Shown in pieces: positions 7,286 to 14,603 of a stretch of DNA of 17,959 nt (positions are counted from its first letter, which is position 1; every line of letters starts with the position of its first letter). Position numbers and translations under genes: made by a program. The notes under the pieces are model-generated. The model was not told the DNA's origin. It did not search any database and saw only the letters and a program-made list of their open reading frames with translations. The stretch is from Synergistaceae bacterium UBA1358. Its GTDB lineage: Bacteria; Synergistota; Synergistia; Synergistales; Synergistaceae. The stretch lies in the NCBI GenBank assembly GCA_002306075.1, contig DBRW01000043.1, forward strand, positions 1-17,959, read 5' to 3'.

Positions 7286-7819
7286 TTACCAGTTTTTGGC
7301 CTGGATCTCGAAGTACGCCTGCGGGTGTTGGCAGACAGGACATTTCTTGGGAGCTTCCGTACACTCGAAGATCGCTCCGCAGTTGCGGCATTTCCAGAAG
7401 ACTTTTCCGTCTTTCAGGAAGACATGACCTTCCTCGAGGTTTTTGGCGAATTCCTTGTAACGCTTTTCGTGCTCTGCCTCTACCCTGGCAATGTTCCTGA
7501 ACATTTCGGCAAGTTCCGTGAAACCCTCTTCCTCCGCCTCTTTCGCCATCCTCGGGTACATGTCGCTCCACTCGTAATTTTCACCTCCAGCAGCCGCTAC
7601 CAGGTTCTCCGCTGTTGAACCGATGCCTGAAAGTGCCTTGAAGTGGAGCTTGGCATGCTCCTTTTCGTTTTCGGCCGTCTCGAGGAAAATTGCGGCTATC
7701 TGCTCATATCCTTCTTTCTTTGCAACAGATGCAAAATACGTGTATTTGTTGCGGGCCATTGACTCTCCTGCAAAAGCTTCCCACAGGTTCTTCTCCGTCT
7801 TGCTTCCTTTGAGTTCCAT
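7286..7819 (-). CDS. rbr: Rubrerythrin
   Basis: The 177-residue protein is a typical rubrerythrin, a cytoplasmic peroxidase of anaerobes that reduces hydrogen peroxide with electrons from rubredoxin or NAD(P)H-linked donors. The four-helix di-iron domain (1-135) keeps E19, E52 and H55 (ENEKEH), E94 and E97, and E114 with H117 (EAEH). The C-terminal rubredoxin-like domain (about 138-177) keeps CRNC (144-147) and CPVC (160-163). The ATG at 7819 follows a GGAGG site by 7 bases. The gene is monocistronic: it has its own promoter at 7861-7888 and a strong terminator at 7208-7235. It is divergent from the 2-oxoacid oxidoreductase operon, an oxygen-sensitive enzyme it may protect. Confidence 0.97.
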   Translation of the reverse strand: MELKGSKTEKNLWEAFAGESMARNKYTYFASVAKKEGYEQIAAIFLETAENEKEHAKLHFKALSGIGSTAENLVAAAGGENYEWSDMYPRMAKEAEEEGFTELAEMFRNIARVEAEHEKRYKEFAKNLEEGHVFLKDGKVFWKCRNCGAIFECTEAPKKCPVCQHPQAYFEIQAKNW

Positions 7820-7851
7820 ACTGATGCCTCCATATCCAAATGATATTTGCT

Positions 7852-7873
7852 ATAGTTAATATTTTATAACTAT
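7852..7873. promoter_or_regulatory. Palindromic operator candidate over the rubrerythrin -10
   Basis: ATAGTTA (7852-7858) and TAACTAT (7867-7873) form a perfect 7-bp inverted repeat with an 8-base centre. The centre plus the adjoining arm contains the rubrerythrin -10. A protein bound here would block transcription. It matches neither the PerR box nor the spacing of the Rex box. Confidence 0.5.
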
Positions 7874-7888
7874 TTTACTTTATGTCAA
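7861..7888 (-). promoter_or_regulatory. Rubrerythrin promoter
   Basis: The minus strand carries a consensus -35 TTGACA (7888-7883), a 16-base AT-rich spacer and TAAAAT (7866-7861), about 42 bases before the start codon. The -10 sits inside the inverted repeat 7852-7873. Confidence 0.65.
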
Positions 7889-7896
7889 AATATGTC

Positions 7897-7919
7897 AGTG
7901 ATCATCCCCTGAGATCACT
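7897..7919. promoter_or_regulatory. Inverted repeat between the divergent promoters
   Basis: AGTGATC (7897-7903) and GATCACT (7913-7919) form a perfect 7-bp inverted repeat with a 9-base centre. It lies upstream of the rubrerythrin -35, and its right arm touches the -35 of the plus-strand promoter (7919-7924). It is well placed to control one or both genes. Confidence 0.45.
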
Positions 7920-7947
7920 TGAAGGGGCCAGCCAGTGAATGTATACT
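7919..7947 (+). promoter_or_regulatory. Promoter of the 2-oxoacid oxidoreductase operon
   Basis: TTGAAG (7919-7924), a 17-base spacer and TATACT (7942-7947) give a reasonable sigma-70-type promoter with a leader of about 60 bases. A short palindrome, TTGAAAACGTTCAA (7949-7962), lies at the predicted transcription start and may be another protein-binding site. Confidence 0.5.
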
Positions 7948-8013
7948 CTTGAAAACGTTCAAAAAATTGTCTAATTTTGATTTACAGCATAAGGAAACCA
8001 AGGAGGGAACGAT

Positions 8014-9741
8014 ATGGAAAAGGTCCATGCACCCGGATCTGAGGTCACCATTTCTTTTTGCGCGGCGGCGGGACTGGGGCTTCAGACGGCCGAAGACCTC
8101 GCCAGACAGATGCTCACAAAGGCCGGATATTATGTATTCTCCACCAGGGAATACATGTCGAGGGTCAGAGGAGGGAACAATTCCACCCAGATAAGGGTAT
8201 CCCGCAAACCTGTAAGAGCATACGTTGACCGGATAGACTGGCTCTTTGCCCTTTCTCCGCAGCTTCGTCCGAACATAACCGAAAATATCACCGATGATAC
8301 GAAGATATTGGGGGATGCCTCGGCAATGGGGCAGGAAATTGCCTCATTGGGAAGGACAATGATAGATCTGGATCTTGCCAAAAGGGCGTCAGACCTCGGA
8401 AGCCCGAAATTCTCATCGATGATAGTCGCAGGCTTCATAGCGGGCATCTTCATGCTGGGAGAAGATTCAGCAGACACTTTGATAGAGAAGCGCTTTAAGG
8501 ATCCCGACCTTTCGGACAAAAACAAGAAGGCTTTCAGAGTCGGATACGGACTTGGAGTGGATCACGTCGGAGGGACGCCGGTCCTTCAGGTACCGGACAA
8601 ACCCGATAATGACGAGGTCTTTCTGGACGGCAACAGCGCTGTTGCACTCGGAGCCGCCTCCGCGGGATGTAATTATATTACCGCTTATCCCATGTCGCCC
8701 GGTACCGGTGTATTCACATTTTTTGCAAAGAACGCCAAGCTTTTCTCTGCGGTAGTCGAGCAGGTGGAAGATGAGATCTCCGCGATAAACATGGTCGTAG
8801 GGGCCGCTTATGCGGGGGCAAGAGCCATGACCACCACTTCGGGAGGCGGATTCGTGCTGATGTGCGAAGGCCTCAGCCTCGCAGGGATAACCGAGACCCC
8901 GGTAGTCGTCCATCTCGCGCAGCGGCCCGGGCCTGCGACCGGACTTGCGACGAGGACGGAGCAGGCTGACCTTGAGCTTGCCCTCTACGCTGGACACGGA
9001 GAATTCCCGCGCGCCCTCTATGCTCCGGTAAACGTTGAGAGTGCATTCAGGATCGCCGGACAGGCATTCCATACGGCTCATAAATACCAGGTACAGAGCG
9101 TCATACTGACTGATCAGTACCTTCTTGATACAGGCTATGATGTAAGGAGACCCGACCCCTCATCTGTGCCCGCACCCATACCGCCTGTCAGGACTGACAT
9201 CGACTACAAAAGATACGCATTCCCCGCAGAAGGCGAGTATGTATCGCCCTTCGGAGTGCCAGGTTACGGGGAAGGGTTCGTATCCTTTGACAGCCATGAA
9301 CATACGGAGGATGCTCATATAACCGAGGACAGGACTCTTAGGAAGAATATGGTCGACAAAAGGCTGAAAAAAAAGGAGGCCTTAAAGTCCGAAGCATTGC
9401 CTCCGATAGTCATTGGTCCCGAAAATTACGACACAGTTGTCGTATGCTGGGGGTCGGTATTCGAACCTTTAAAAGAGGCGATGGAGATACTTGGCAGCAG
9501 GAACACAGTCCTCGTTGCCTGTGAGCAGGTCTATCCAATATCTGAGGAACTGTGTCGGATAATGAAGTCTCCCTTCAGGAAGATATTCGTCGAAGGCAAT
9601 GCCACAGGACAATTCTCCCGTGTCGTACGTTCACAGACCGGCATAGGTGCAGACGAACTTATTCTTAAATACAACGGGTTCCAGTTCACAGTCGAAGAGC
9701 TTGTCGCGAAGCTTGGCAGCCTCCTCGGCGTGAAGTCATAG
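8014..9741 (+). CDS. 2-oxoacid:acceptor oxidoreductase, fused gamma-alpha subunit
   Basis: The 575-residue protein has the fused layout of KorA/OforA-type subunits. A gamma domain (about 10-190, with SRVRGGNNSTQIRVS at 49-63) is followed by an alpha Pyr-type domain (about 205-400, with AYPMSPGTG at 224-232 and VEQVEDEISAINM) and a C-terminal PFOR domain II (from about 465). With the beta subunit it would convert a 2-oxoacid and CoA to acyl-CoA and CO2, reducing ferredoxin. The substrate is not certain: the common YPITPSS motif reads YPMSPGT here, and 2-oxoglutarate, branched-chain or aromatic 2-oxoacids are all possible. The ATG at 8014 follows AAGGAGGG by 6 bases. The beta gene starts 18 bases after its stop. 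No separate ferredoxin-like delta subunit is present, which is normal for this two-subunit form. Confidence 0.93.
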   Translation: MEKVHAPGSEVTISFCAAAGLGLQTAEDLARQMLTKAGYYVFSTREYMSRVRGGNNSTQIRVSRKPVRAYVDRIDWLFALSPQLRPNITENITDDTKILGDASAMGQEIASLGRTMIDLDLAKRASDLGSPKFSSMIVAGFIAGIFMLGEDSADTLIEKRFKDPDLSDKNKKAFRVGYGLGVDHVGGTPVLQVPDKPDNDEVFLDGNSAVALGAASAGCNYITAYPMSPGTGVFTFFAKNAKLFSAVVEQVEDEISAINMVVGAAYAGARAMTTTSGGGFVLMCEGLSLAGITETPVVVHLAQRPGPATGLATRTEQADLELALYAGHGEFPRALYAPVNVESAFRIAGQAFHTAHKYQVQSVILTDQYLLDTGYDVRRPDPSSVPAPIPPVRTDIDYKRYAFPAEGEYVSPFGVPGYGEGFVSFDSHEHTEDAHITEDRTLRKNMVDKRLKKKEALKSEALPPIVIGPENYDTVVVCWGSVFEPLKEAMEILGSRNTVLVACEQVYPISEELCRIMKSPFRKIFVEGNATGQFSRVVRSQTGIGADELILKYNGFQFTVEELVAKLGSLLGVKS

Positions 9742-9759
9742 GAAAGGGGAGTGGCAGGA

Positions 9760-10611
9760 ATGATCAGGACAGTATTTGATTACACAGGCGAGATATCATG
9801 GTGTCCGGGCTGCGGCGATTATAAGATACTGGAGTCCCTCAAGATGGCCCTGGATGAACTCGGACTGGATCCGCATGAAGTGGTGGTCGCCTCGGGGATT
9901 GGCCAGGCAGCAAAGATGCCGCACTATCTCAAGTGCCACTGCGTAAACGGCCTTCACGGACGTTCCCTTCCCCTTGCCACGGGCATAAAGGCCTCCAACA
10001 GGTCGCTCACCGTCATTGCCGTGGGCGGAGACGGCGACATGTACGGAGAGGGCGGGAACCACTTCATGCATGCTATAAGAAGGAATCCGGACATCACCAA
10101 TATAGTGTGCAACAACATGATTTACGGTCTCACGAAAGGGCAGGGGTCTCCCACGACAGCTGTAGGCATGAAGACCTCCACGCAGCCTTTCGGGGTCACG
10201 AGCAGACCGCTGAATCCGCTGCTGCTTGCCCTCTCCTGCGGAGCGACATTCGTGGCCCGCGCATCTGCGGCCGATGCCGAAAAGACCAAAAATATAATCG
10301 TACAGGCGATAAAGCACAAAGGCTACGCTCTGGTGGACATATTCCAGCCATGTGTCTCATTCAACAAGGTGAACACCTGGCAGTGGCTCTCAAAGAGCAC
10401 CAAATGGCTCGACGAGGGCAGAGATGCGTCAGACAAGCTCGAGGCGATGAGGCTTTCTATGGAGACGGACCCCTATCCGCTCGGGATAATATACAGAAGC
10501 GAACAGGAGAAGACCTTCGAGGAGAGCCAGGCTCCGTACGAGACAGGTGATGATACTCCCCTGTACTCGAGGATGCCCGCTCTTGAGAACATCAGAAAGC
10601 TCCTTGACTGA
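9760..10611 (+). CDS. 2-oxoacid:acceptor oxidoreductase, beta subunit (ThDP-binding)
   Basis: From the ATG at 9760 the protein has 283 residues. A GTG at 9751 in the same frame is possible, but the AGGGGAG site (9745-9751) overlaps it and is 8 bases from the ATG. Motifs are WCPGCGD (14-20), whose two cysteines help hold the [4Fe-4S] cluster, SGIGQAAKMPHYLKC (45-59), NGLHGR, the ThDP motif GDGD (90-93) with NN at 118-119, and QPCVSFNKVNTWQW, all typical of the family. It forms the catalytic core with the fused gamma-alpha subunit just upstream and is the last gene of that operon, ending at the bidirectional terminator 10631-10667. Confidence 0.94.
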   Translation: MIRTVFDYTGEISWCPGCGDYKILESLKMALDELGLDPHEVVVASGIGQAAKMPHYLKCHCVNGLHGRSLPLATGIKASNRSLTVIAVGGDGDMYGEGGNHFMHAIRRNPDITNIVCNNMIYGLTKGQGSPTTAVGMKTSTQPFGVTSRPLNPLLLALSCGATFVARASAADAEKTKNIIVQAIKHKGYALVDIFQPCVSFNKVNTWQWLSKSTKWLDEGRDASDKLEAMRLSMETDPYPLGIIYRSEQEKTFEESQAPYETGDDTPLYSRMPALENIRKLLD

Positions 10612-10630
10612 TTTCGGATTTAAAGCTGTA

Positions 10631-10667
10631 AAAGAGGGGACCGGGCTGCATCCGGCCTCCTCTTTTT
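10631..10667. terminator. Bidirectional rho-independent terminator
   Basis: AAAGAGGGGACCGG pairs with CCGGCCTCCTCTTT around a 7-base loop (GCTGCAT) with one A/C mismatch. It is flanked by a T-tract on the plus strand and an A-tract that serves the minus strand. It separates the convergent oxidoreductase and pdxST transcripts, and the pdxT stop codon lies at its edge. Confidence 0.85.
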
Positions 10668-11250
10668 AATGACCCTGCGATATCATGGAAAGAAAATAGG
10701 AATGGACTGTAGGGTCCTCGGTGACCTCCGGGTGGAAAGATGTGACTAGCATGTTTGCCTCTCTTGCCGCCGTTATCTTTCCATCCCATCGTGAAAGCAC
10801 GTTGACATCCTTTCCTGCCGAGGATATGTACGGAGCCCTTATGAAATACATCGGGACGTCTCCGATCCCGGCAAAATCCCCTGTCGTCATGAAGCTCCCC
10901 AGCTGTCTTCCGTACGCATTGCGCCTTACGGTTATATCCATTGCCGCAAAGTGCTTCCTGTCGTCATTCTCTATCCTTCCGGCAAGGAGCACCATCCCCG
11001 CACATGTTCCGTATACAGGAAGTCCGCCCTTTATCAGCGGCAGGATCATATCGAAGAGCCCGGATTCACGGAGCAGCTTGCCCTGAGCGGTGCTCTCTCC
11101 CCCGGGGAAAATGAGCCCGTCGGGCGTTGGTGAAAGATCAGAAACTGAACGTATCTCCTTTGCGGATGCCCCAAGTTTGCCGAGCGTCCTGCAGTGCTCC
11201 GCAAAGGCGCCCTGGACGGCGACGACGCCGACGGTTATGGTCCTGTTCAT
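10666..11250 (-). CDS. pdxT: PLP synthase glutaminase subunit PdxT
   Basis: The 194-residue class I glutamine amidotransferase hydrolyses glutamine and channels ammonia to PdxS for deoxyxylulose-5-phosphate-independent PLP synthesis. The catalytic triad is C83 (GTCAGM), H173 and E175 (FHPE); the GGES oxyanion-loop motif is at 50-53. N-terminal VGVVAVQGAF is characteristic of PdxT. It begins 2 bases after the pdxS stop with only a weak site (GTGGGA), so translation is probably coupled to pdxS. Length is normal. Confidence 0.97.
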   Translation of the reverse strand: MNRTITVGVVAVQGAFAEHCRTLGKLGASAKEIRSVSDLSPTPDGLIFPGGESTAQGKLLRESGLFDMILPLIKGGLPVYGTCAGMVLLAGRIENDDRKHFAAMDITVRRNAYGRQLGSFMTTGDFAGIGDVPMYFIRAPYISSAGKDVNVLSRWDGKITAAREANMLVTSFHPEVTEDPTVHSYFLSMISQGH

Positions 11251-11252
11251 GT

Positions 11253-12131
11253 TTATTTCCCACGCTCTGCCATAAGCACCGTTATCTCTTTCTCGTTGAT
11301 GCCGACCATAGCCTCGCCAAGATCCTCCGACACCTCGGCAAGGACCTTCGGGTCAAGGTAGTTCGTCACGGCTCTGACTATCGCGGATGCGCGCTTCTTA
11401 GGATCGCCGGACTTGAAGATGCCGCTCCCTACGAATACCCCTTCGGCGCCCAGCTGCATCATGAGGGATGCATCCGCCGGAGTGGCTATGCCCCCTGCGG
11501 CAAAGTTGACTACAGGAAGTCTTCCATCCTCGTGTACGGAGAGGAGAAGTTCGTATGGGACCTGAAGCTCTTTGGCTGCCTCAAAAATCTCATCTCTCCG
11601 CATCGATCTTATCCTTGCTATCTCTGCGTTCATGGCCCTTAGATGGCGGACGGCCTGTATGATGTCGCCTGTGCCGGGTTCACCCTTTGTCCTTATCATG
11701 GAGGCACCTTCGGCTATGCGGCGAAGGGCTTCTCCGAGATTTCTCGCTCCGCAGACAAAGGGCACCCTGAACATCGTTTTGTCGATGTGGCAGACGTCGT
11801 CGGCAGGACTCAGCACTTCGCTCTCGTCTATGTAGTCGATCTCGATGGCCTCAAGTATCTGCGCTTCCGCGAAGTGACCTATCCGGCACTTCGCCATTAC
11901 CGGGATGGAAACAGCTGCCTGGATATCCTTTATCATTTTGGGATCGCTCATCCGTGAGATGCCGCCTGCCTGTCTGATATCAGCGGGTATCCTTTCAAGT
12001 GCCATCACCGCACACGCTCCCGCGTCCTCTGCGATCCGGGCCTGCTCGGGCATCGTGACGTCCATTATTACCCCGCCCTTGAGCATTTTTGCGAGGTCCC
12101 TGTTAAGTTTTGCCTGTTCGCTTATGATCAT
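11253..12131 (-). CDS. pdxS: PLP synthase synthase subunit PdxS
   Basis: From the ATG at 12131 the protein has 292 residues. It combines ribose 5-phosphate (or ribulose 5-phosphate), glyceraldehyde 3-phosphate and ammonia into pyridoxal 5'-phosphate, in a TIM-barrel dodecamer with PdxT. With this start, the key residues fall exactly on the Bacillus numbering: D24 (MDVTMPEQA), K81 (MAKCRIGHFAEAQ) and K149 (RTKGEPGTGD). FAAGGIATPADA marks the phosphate-binding C-terminal half. The frame is open to 12188, but that extension runs into the -10 of the likely promoter and lacks family sequence. AAGGAGG lies 10 bases before the chosen start. Confidence 0.97.
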   Translation of the reverse strand: MIISEQAKLNRDLAKMLKGGVIMDVTMPEQARIAEDAGACAVMALERIPADIRQAGGISRMSDPKMIKDIQAAVSIPVMAKCRIGHFAEAQILEAIEIDYIDESEVLSPADDVCHIDKTMFRVPFVCGARNLGEALRRIAEGASMIRTKGEPGTGDIIQAVRHLRAMNAEIARIRSMRRDEIFEAAKELQVPYELLLSVHEDGRLPVVNFAAGGIATPADASLMMQLGAEGVFVGSGIFKSGDPKKRASAIVRAVTNYLDPKVLAEVSEDLGEAMVGINEKEITVLMAERGK

Positions 12132-12174
12132 GTTTATCTTTCCTCCTTGCCTGTGTCCCAATGGTGTTCTATTA

Positions 12175-12203
12175 TTTATATGTTTCAATTGTCATTTAAA
12201 CAA
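12175..12203 (-). promoter_or_regulatory. pdxST promoter
   Basis: The minus strand has TTGTTT (12203-12198), a 17-base spacer and TATAAA (12180-12175), about 44 bases before pdxS. Its spacer overlaps the divergent pdxR -35, so the two promoters are back to back. Confidence 0.5.
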
Positions 12204-12218
12204 TGTACAGATTTTACT
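12188..12218 (+). promoter_or_regulatory. pdxR-like promoter with overlapping inverted repeat
   Basis: TTGTCA (12189-12194), an 18-base spacer and TTTACT (12213-12218) form a candidate promoter for the regulator. A short inverted repeat, ATTGT (12188-12192) and ACAAT (12200-12204), covers the -35 elements of both divergent promoters and is a candidate binding site for the regulator. Confidence 0.35.
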
Positions 12219-12250
12219 ATTTTTAACATGACAGATTGGGGGCTTTTTAT

Positions 12251-13621
12251 TTGATATGCGATTTCATTTCCATCGAGAGAAATTCTGATATCCCGGTATG
12301 GAGGCAGATATACGAGGGGATGGCCGAAGCGATCGAAAGAGGTGTCATAAGTGCTTCCGATAGATTGCCCTCTGTCCGCGAACTTTCCGGGTCGCTCGGG
12401 GTAAGCCGTGCTCCGGTCGAAAATGCCTACATACACCTCCAGCTTGACGGCCGCATCGAAAGCAGGCCCAAAAGCGGGTATTTTGCGCTTAGAAGATCCG
12501 CTGAGGCGGTGCAGGAGGATGTCCGTGAGCCGGCAGCGAGGCAGAGTGTGCGATATGACCTCTGCGGCAACGGGATAGATCCCGATACTGCGGATATCCC
12601 GGTATGGAGAAAGCACCTTCGCGCGGCTCTGAATATGCATGAGAAGATAATTTCGGCCGGAGATCCTCAGGGAGAGCGCGAACTCAGAGATGCTCTGGTC
12701 AGATATTGTTTTGATGCGCGTAAAGTCAAGGCGTCGTCGGACCGTATCGTTATAGCCTCGGGGACCCAGCATCTGCTGACGGAACTTTGCCGGATGGCCG
12801 GAAATGCGGGGACCGTCGCTGCGGAATGGCCGGGATATGCCCAAGGAGAACGTATATTCCGTGACTTCGGCTGGAGGGTGGAGTACATAGGAAATGCGGG
12901 GGGAATGCCCGGTGCTCGCCTAAGGGAGGGGAATTACGACCTCTTTGCGGATATTACATCCAATAGGCCCCGGATGTCCCTTTCACAGATCTCCAGAAGG
13001 CGGAAGGAACTCCTTGGCTGGGCTGGATATTGCGATTCATACATATTGGAGGATGACTACAACGGCGAGCTGCGCTATTTTTCCAGATCGGTCCCCTCAC
13101 TGCAGGGCGCATCTCCCGAAAGGGTAATTTATATCGGAAGCTTTTCAAGGATACTCCTTCCGTCAGTACGTATCGCCTACATGGTGATACCCAGCAGCCT
13201 TGCCGAGAGGGCAGGCATAAAGGCTTCGCTTTACGACCAGACCTCCAGCAAGATAGAACAGCTTGCGCTTGCCGGCTACATTAACGGCGGACATCTTGAA
13301 AGGCATATAAGGAGAAGCAGAAAGACATATCAGATCAAGAGCGGAGAAATGCTGAGAGCTGTAGGTGAAGTTTTTGGAAAGAAGGTCAGTTACGAGCTTC
13401 TTGAGACCTCACTCTGCGTAGCTGTGACTTTCAAATCGGGATCTGCTCCTGAAGAGCTTTCTGCTGCGGCGCTTTCAGCAGGTGTGGCCTTAGATCAGAT
13501 ATTCCGTTCCGATGAAGATGGGCTTATTACCGCCAACCTATCTTTCTCATCGATACCGTGCGGATCTATCAGACCGGCCGTTCAAATGCTCTGCTCGGCC
13601 TGGAAGGAGCACCTCAGCTGA
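12251..13621 (+). CDS. pdxR: MocR/PdxR-type regulator with the PLP lysine replaced by arginine
   Basis: This GntR winged-helix/aminotransferase-fold fusion lies divergent from pdxST, the typical place of PdxR, which senses PLP and controls its synthesis. From the TTG at 12251 it has 456 residues (461 from the TTG at 12236; the first is preferred because GGGGGC lies 8 bases upstream and family similarity starts at ISIERNSDIPVWRQIY). The winged helix spans about 10-80 (DRLPSVRELSGSLGVSRAPV). The aminotransferase-like domain keeps EWPGYA, LEDDYNGELRY and the VRIAY arginine. The segment that normally reads SFSK, with the Schiff-base lysine, reads GSFSRILLP; the codon at 13148-13150 is AGG. The HQ-PTG-like segment is also altered (SNRPRMS). 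Covalent PLP sensing is therefore doubtful. The 3' end overlaps the convergent transporter gene by 8 bases. Confidence 0.88.
   Translation: MICDFISIERNSDIPVWRQIYEGMAEAIERGVISASDRLPSVRELSGSLGVSRAPVENAYIHLQLDGRIESRPKSGYFALRRSAEAVQEDVREPAARQSVRYDLCGNGIDPDTADIPVWRKHLRAALNMHEKIISAGDPQGERELRDALVRYCFDARKVKASSDRIVIASGTQHLLTELCRMAGNAGTVAAEWPGYAQGERIFRDFGWRVEYIGNAGGMPGARLREGNYDLFADITSNRPRMSLSQISRRRKELLGWAGYCDSYILEDDYNGELRYFSRSVPSLQGASPERVIYIGSFSRILLPSVRIAYMVIPSSLAERAGIKASLYDQTSSKIEQLALAGYINGGHLERHIRRSRKTYQIKSGEMLRAVGEVFGKKVSYELLETSLCVAVTFKSGSAPEELSAAALSAGVALDQIFRSDEDGLITANLSFSSIPCGSIRPAVQMLCSAWKEHLS
12287..12609 (+). repeat. 17-base direct repeat pair inside the regulator gene
   Basis: GATATCCCGGTATGGAG occurs at 12287-12303 and again at 12593-12609, in the same frame 306 bases apart, both encoding DIPVWR. 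Each copy falls at a family-typical position (start of the winged helix and start of the aminotransferase domain), so chance plus similar peptide constraint may explain it. Recombination between copies would delete the DNA-binding domain in frame. Confidence 0.5.
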
Positions 13622-14525
13622 GCTGACCGTCCGTTGCGCCATTCTCCCGGTACTTTTTCCTGAGGGCCGGGAGGGCTTCTACGATCATTACGCCCGCCAG
13701 GATCATAGCCGAAGCGATGAATATCCTGAACGTCATCGGCTCGCCGATGAACATCACCCCCGCCACAGAGCCGAAGACCCCGGAGGTCGACAGCAATATG
13801 GCCACATGCGTGGCATTCGTGTATTTCTGCGCGACAGTCTGTATCACAAGCGTGAGGGCGAAACCTACGGTGCCGGTGTGTATGAGGGCAAGCCACGCAC
13901 GTAAGGGGATATTTTCAGGAAAAGGCTCAAATATAGCTGCGGCAGACACAGCCAGCAGCATTCCCCCGAGAGCCTGCCAGCACGTCAGCGCGTAGGGGTC
14001 GACTCCCCTTACGTACTTCTGGACGAGCAGTATGTATATCGTGACAAAAACGCATGCGGAAAAGCTCAGCAGGTCTCCGAGGTTGACAGAAAGATCTACG
14101 TCAAGCATAAGGCCTACCATTCCGGCAGTGCAGAGCAAAACGGCTATCACAACATGCCAGCCCGGGAATTTGTGGGTGATGATCCAGACGGAGAGCGGCA
14201 CGAGCACGACCGACATGGAGATTATGAAGGACTGGTTGCCTGCGGTGGTGTAAAGCAGGCCGATCGCCCCGGTCAGGTAGGCGCAGATGAAGACCATTCC
14301 GACAAGCGTGCTCTTCAGCCTTGCTTTCCGCGGAATAAGGAATGCTTTTCTGCCGAAAAAAATCATAACTGTCGCCCAGGCTATCGCAAAACGCAGCCCG
14401 CAGAACCAGAGCGGGGTGATCCCTTCAAGTGCGTCCCTTATGACAACGTTCGTTGTTCCCCATATCAGAGCGACAAAAAGTATCCCAAGATCCCCCAGAA
14501 GCATATTAAGCCGGTTTTTCTCCAC
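13614..14525 (-). CDS. EamA/DMT-family membrane transporter
   Basis: The 303-residue protein is a ten-helix drug/metabolite transporter built from two EamA repeats (about 9-142 and 150-284). Helix pairs are visible at 11-28, 36-57, 73-93, 97-117, 122-141, 148-168, 179-199, 208-231, 240-260 and 266-284. The first repeat has LIWGTTNVVIRDA and the second ends FIGEPMTF, both common in the family. Such proteins often export amino acids or other metabolites; the substrate cannot be assigned. The start is GTG at 14525, with AGGAGG 6 bases upstream. It is 78 bases after the metallo-hydrolase gene with no terminator between them, so co-transcription is possible. Its 3' end overlaps the convergent PdxR-like gene, which may hint at vitamin B6 transport, but that is only a neighbourhood argument. 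Confidence 0.9.
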   Translation of the reverse strand: MEKNRLNMLLGDLGILFVALIWGTTNVVIRDALEGITPLWFCGLRFAIAWATVMIFFGRKAFLIPRKARLKSTLVGMVFICAYLTGAIGLLYTTAGNQSFIISMSVVLVPLSVWIITHKFPGWHVVIAVLLCTAGMVGLMLDVDLSVNLGDLLSFSACVFVTIYILLVQKYVRGVDPYALTCWQALGGMLLAVSAAAIFEPFPENIPLRAWLALIHTGTVGFALTLVIQTVAQKYTNATHVAILLSTSGVFGSVAGVMFIGEPMTFRIFIASAMILAGVMIVEALPALRKKYRENGATDGQLS

Positions 14526-14603
14526 GATAAGCCTCCTAACAGGTAAGCACGGCCCCTATTCTAACCCTAAAAAGCCAAAAGATAACAGCCCGATCCGAAG
14601 AAA

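Noticed and set aside
7852..7873. Rex or PerR box at the rubrerythrin promoter
   Set aside because: Half-site spacing is two bases too long for the Rex consensus, and the arms do not fit the PerR consensus; left as an unidentified palindrome.
8467..9081. A 204-codon minus-strand open frame inside the oxidoreductase alpha gene
   Set aside because: It is fully antisense to a well-conserved subunit and has no ribosome site or recognisable motif.
12132..12188. N-terminal extension of PdxS from 12188
   Set aside because: It runs through the predicted -10, and only the ATG at 12131 puts D24, K81 and K149 on the family numbering.
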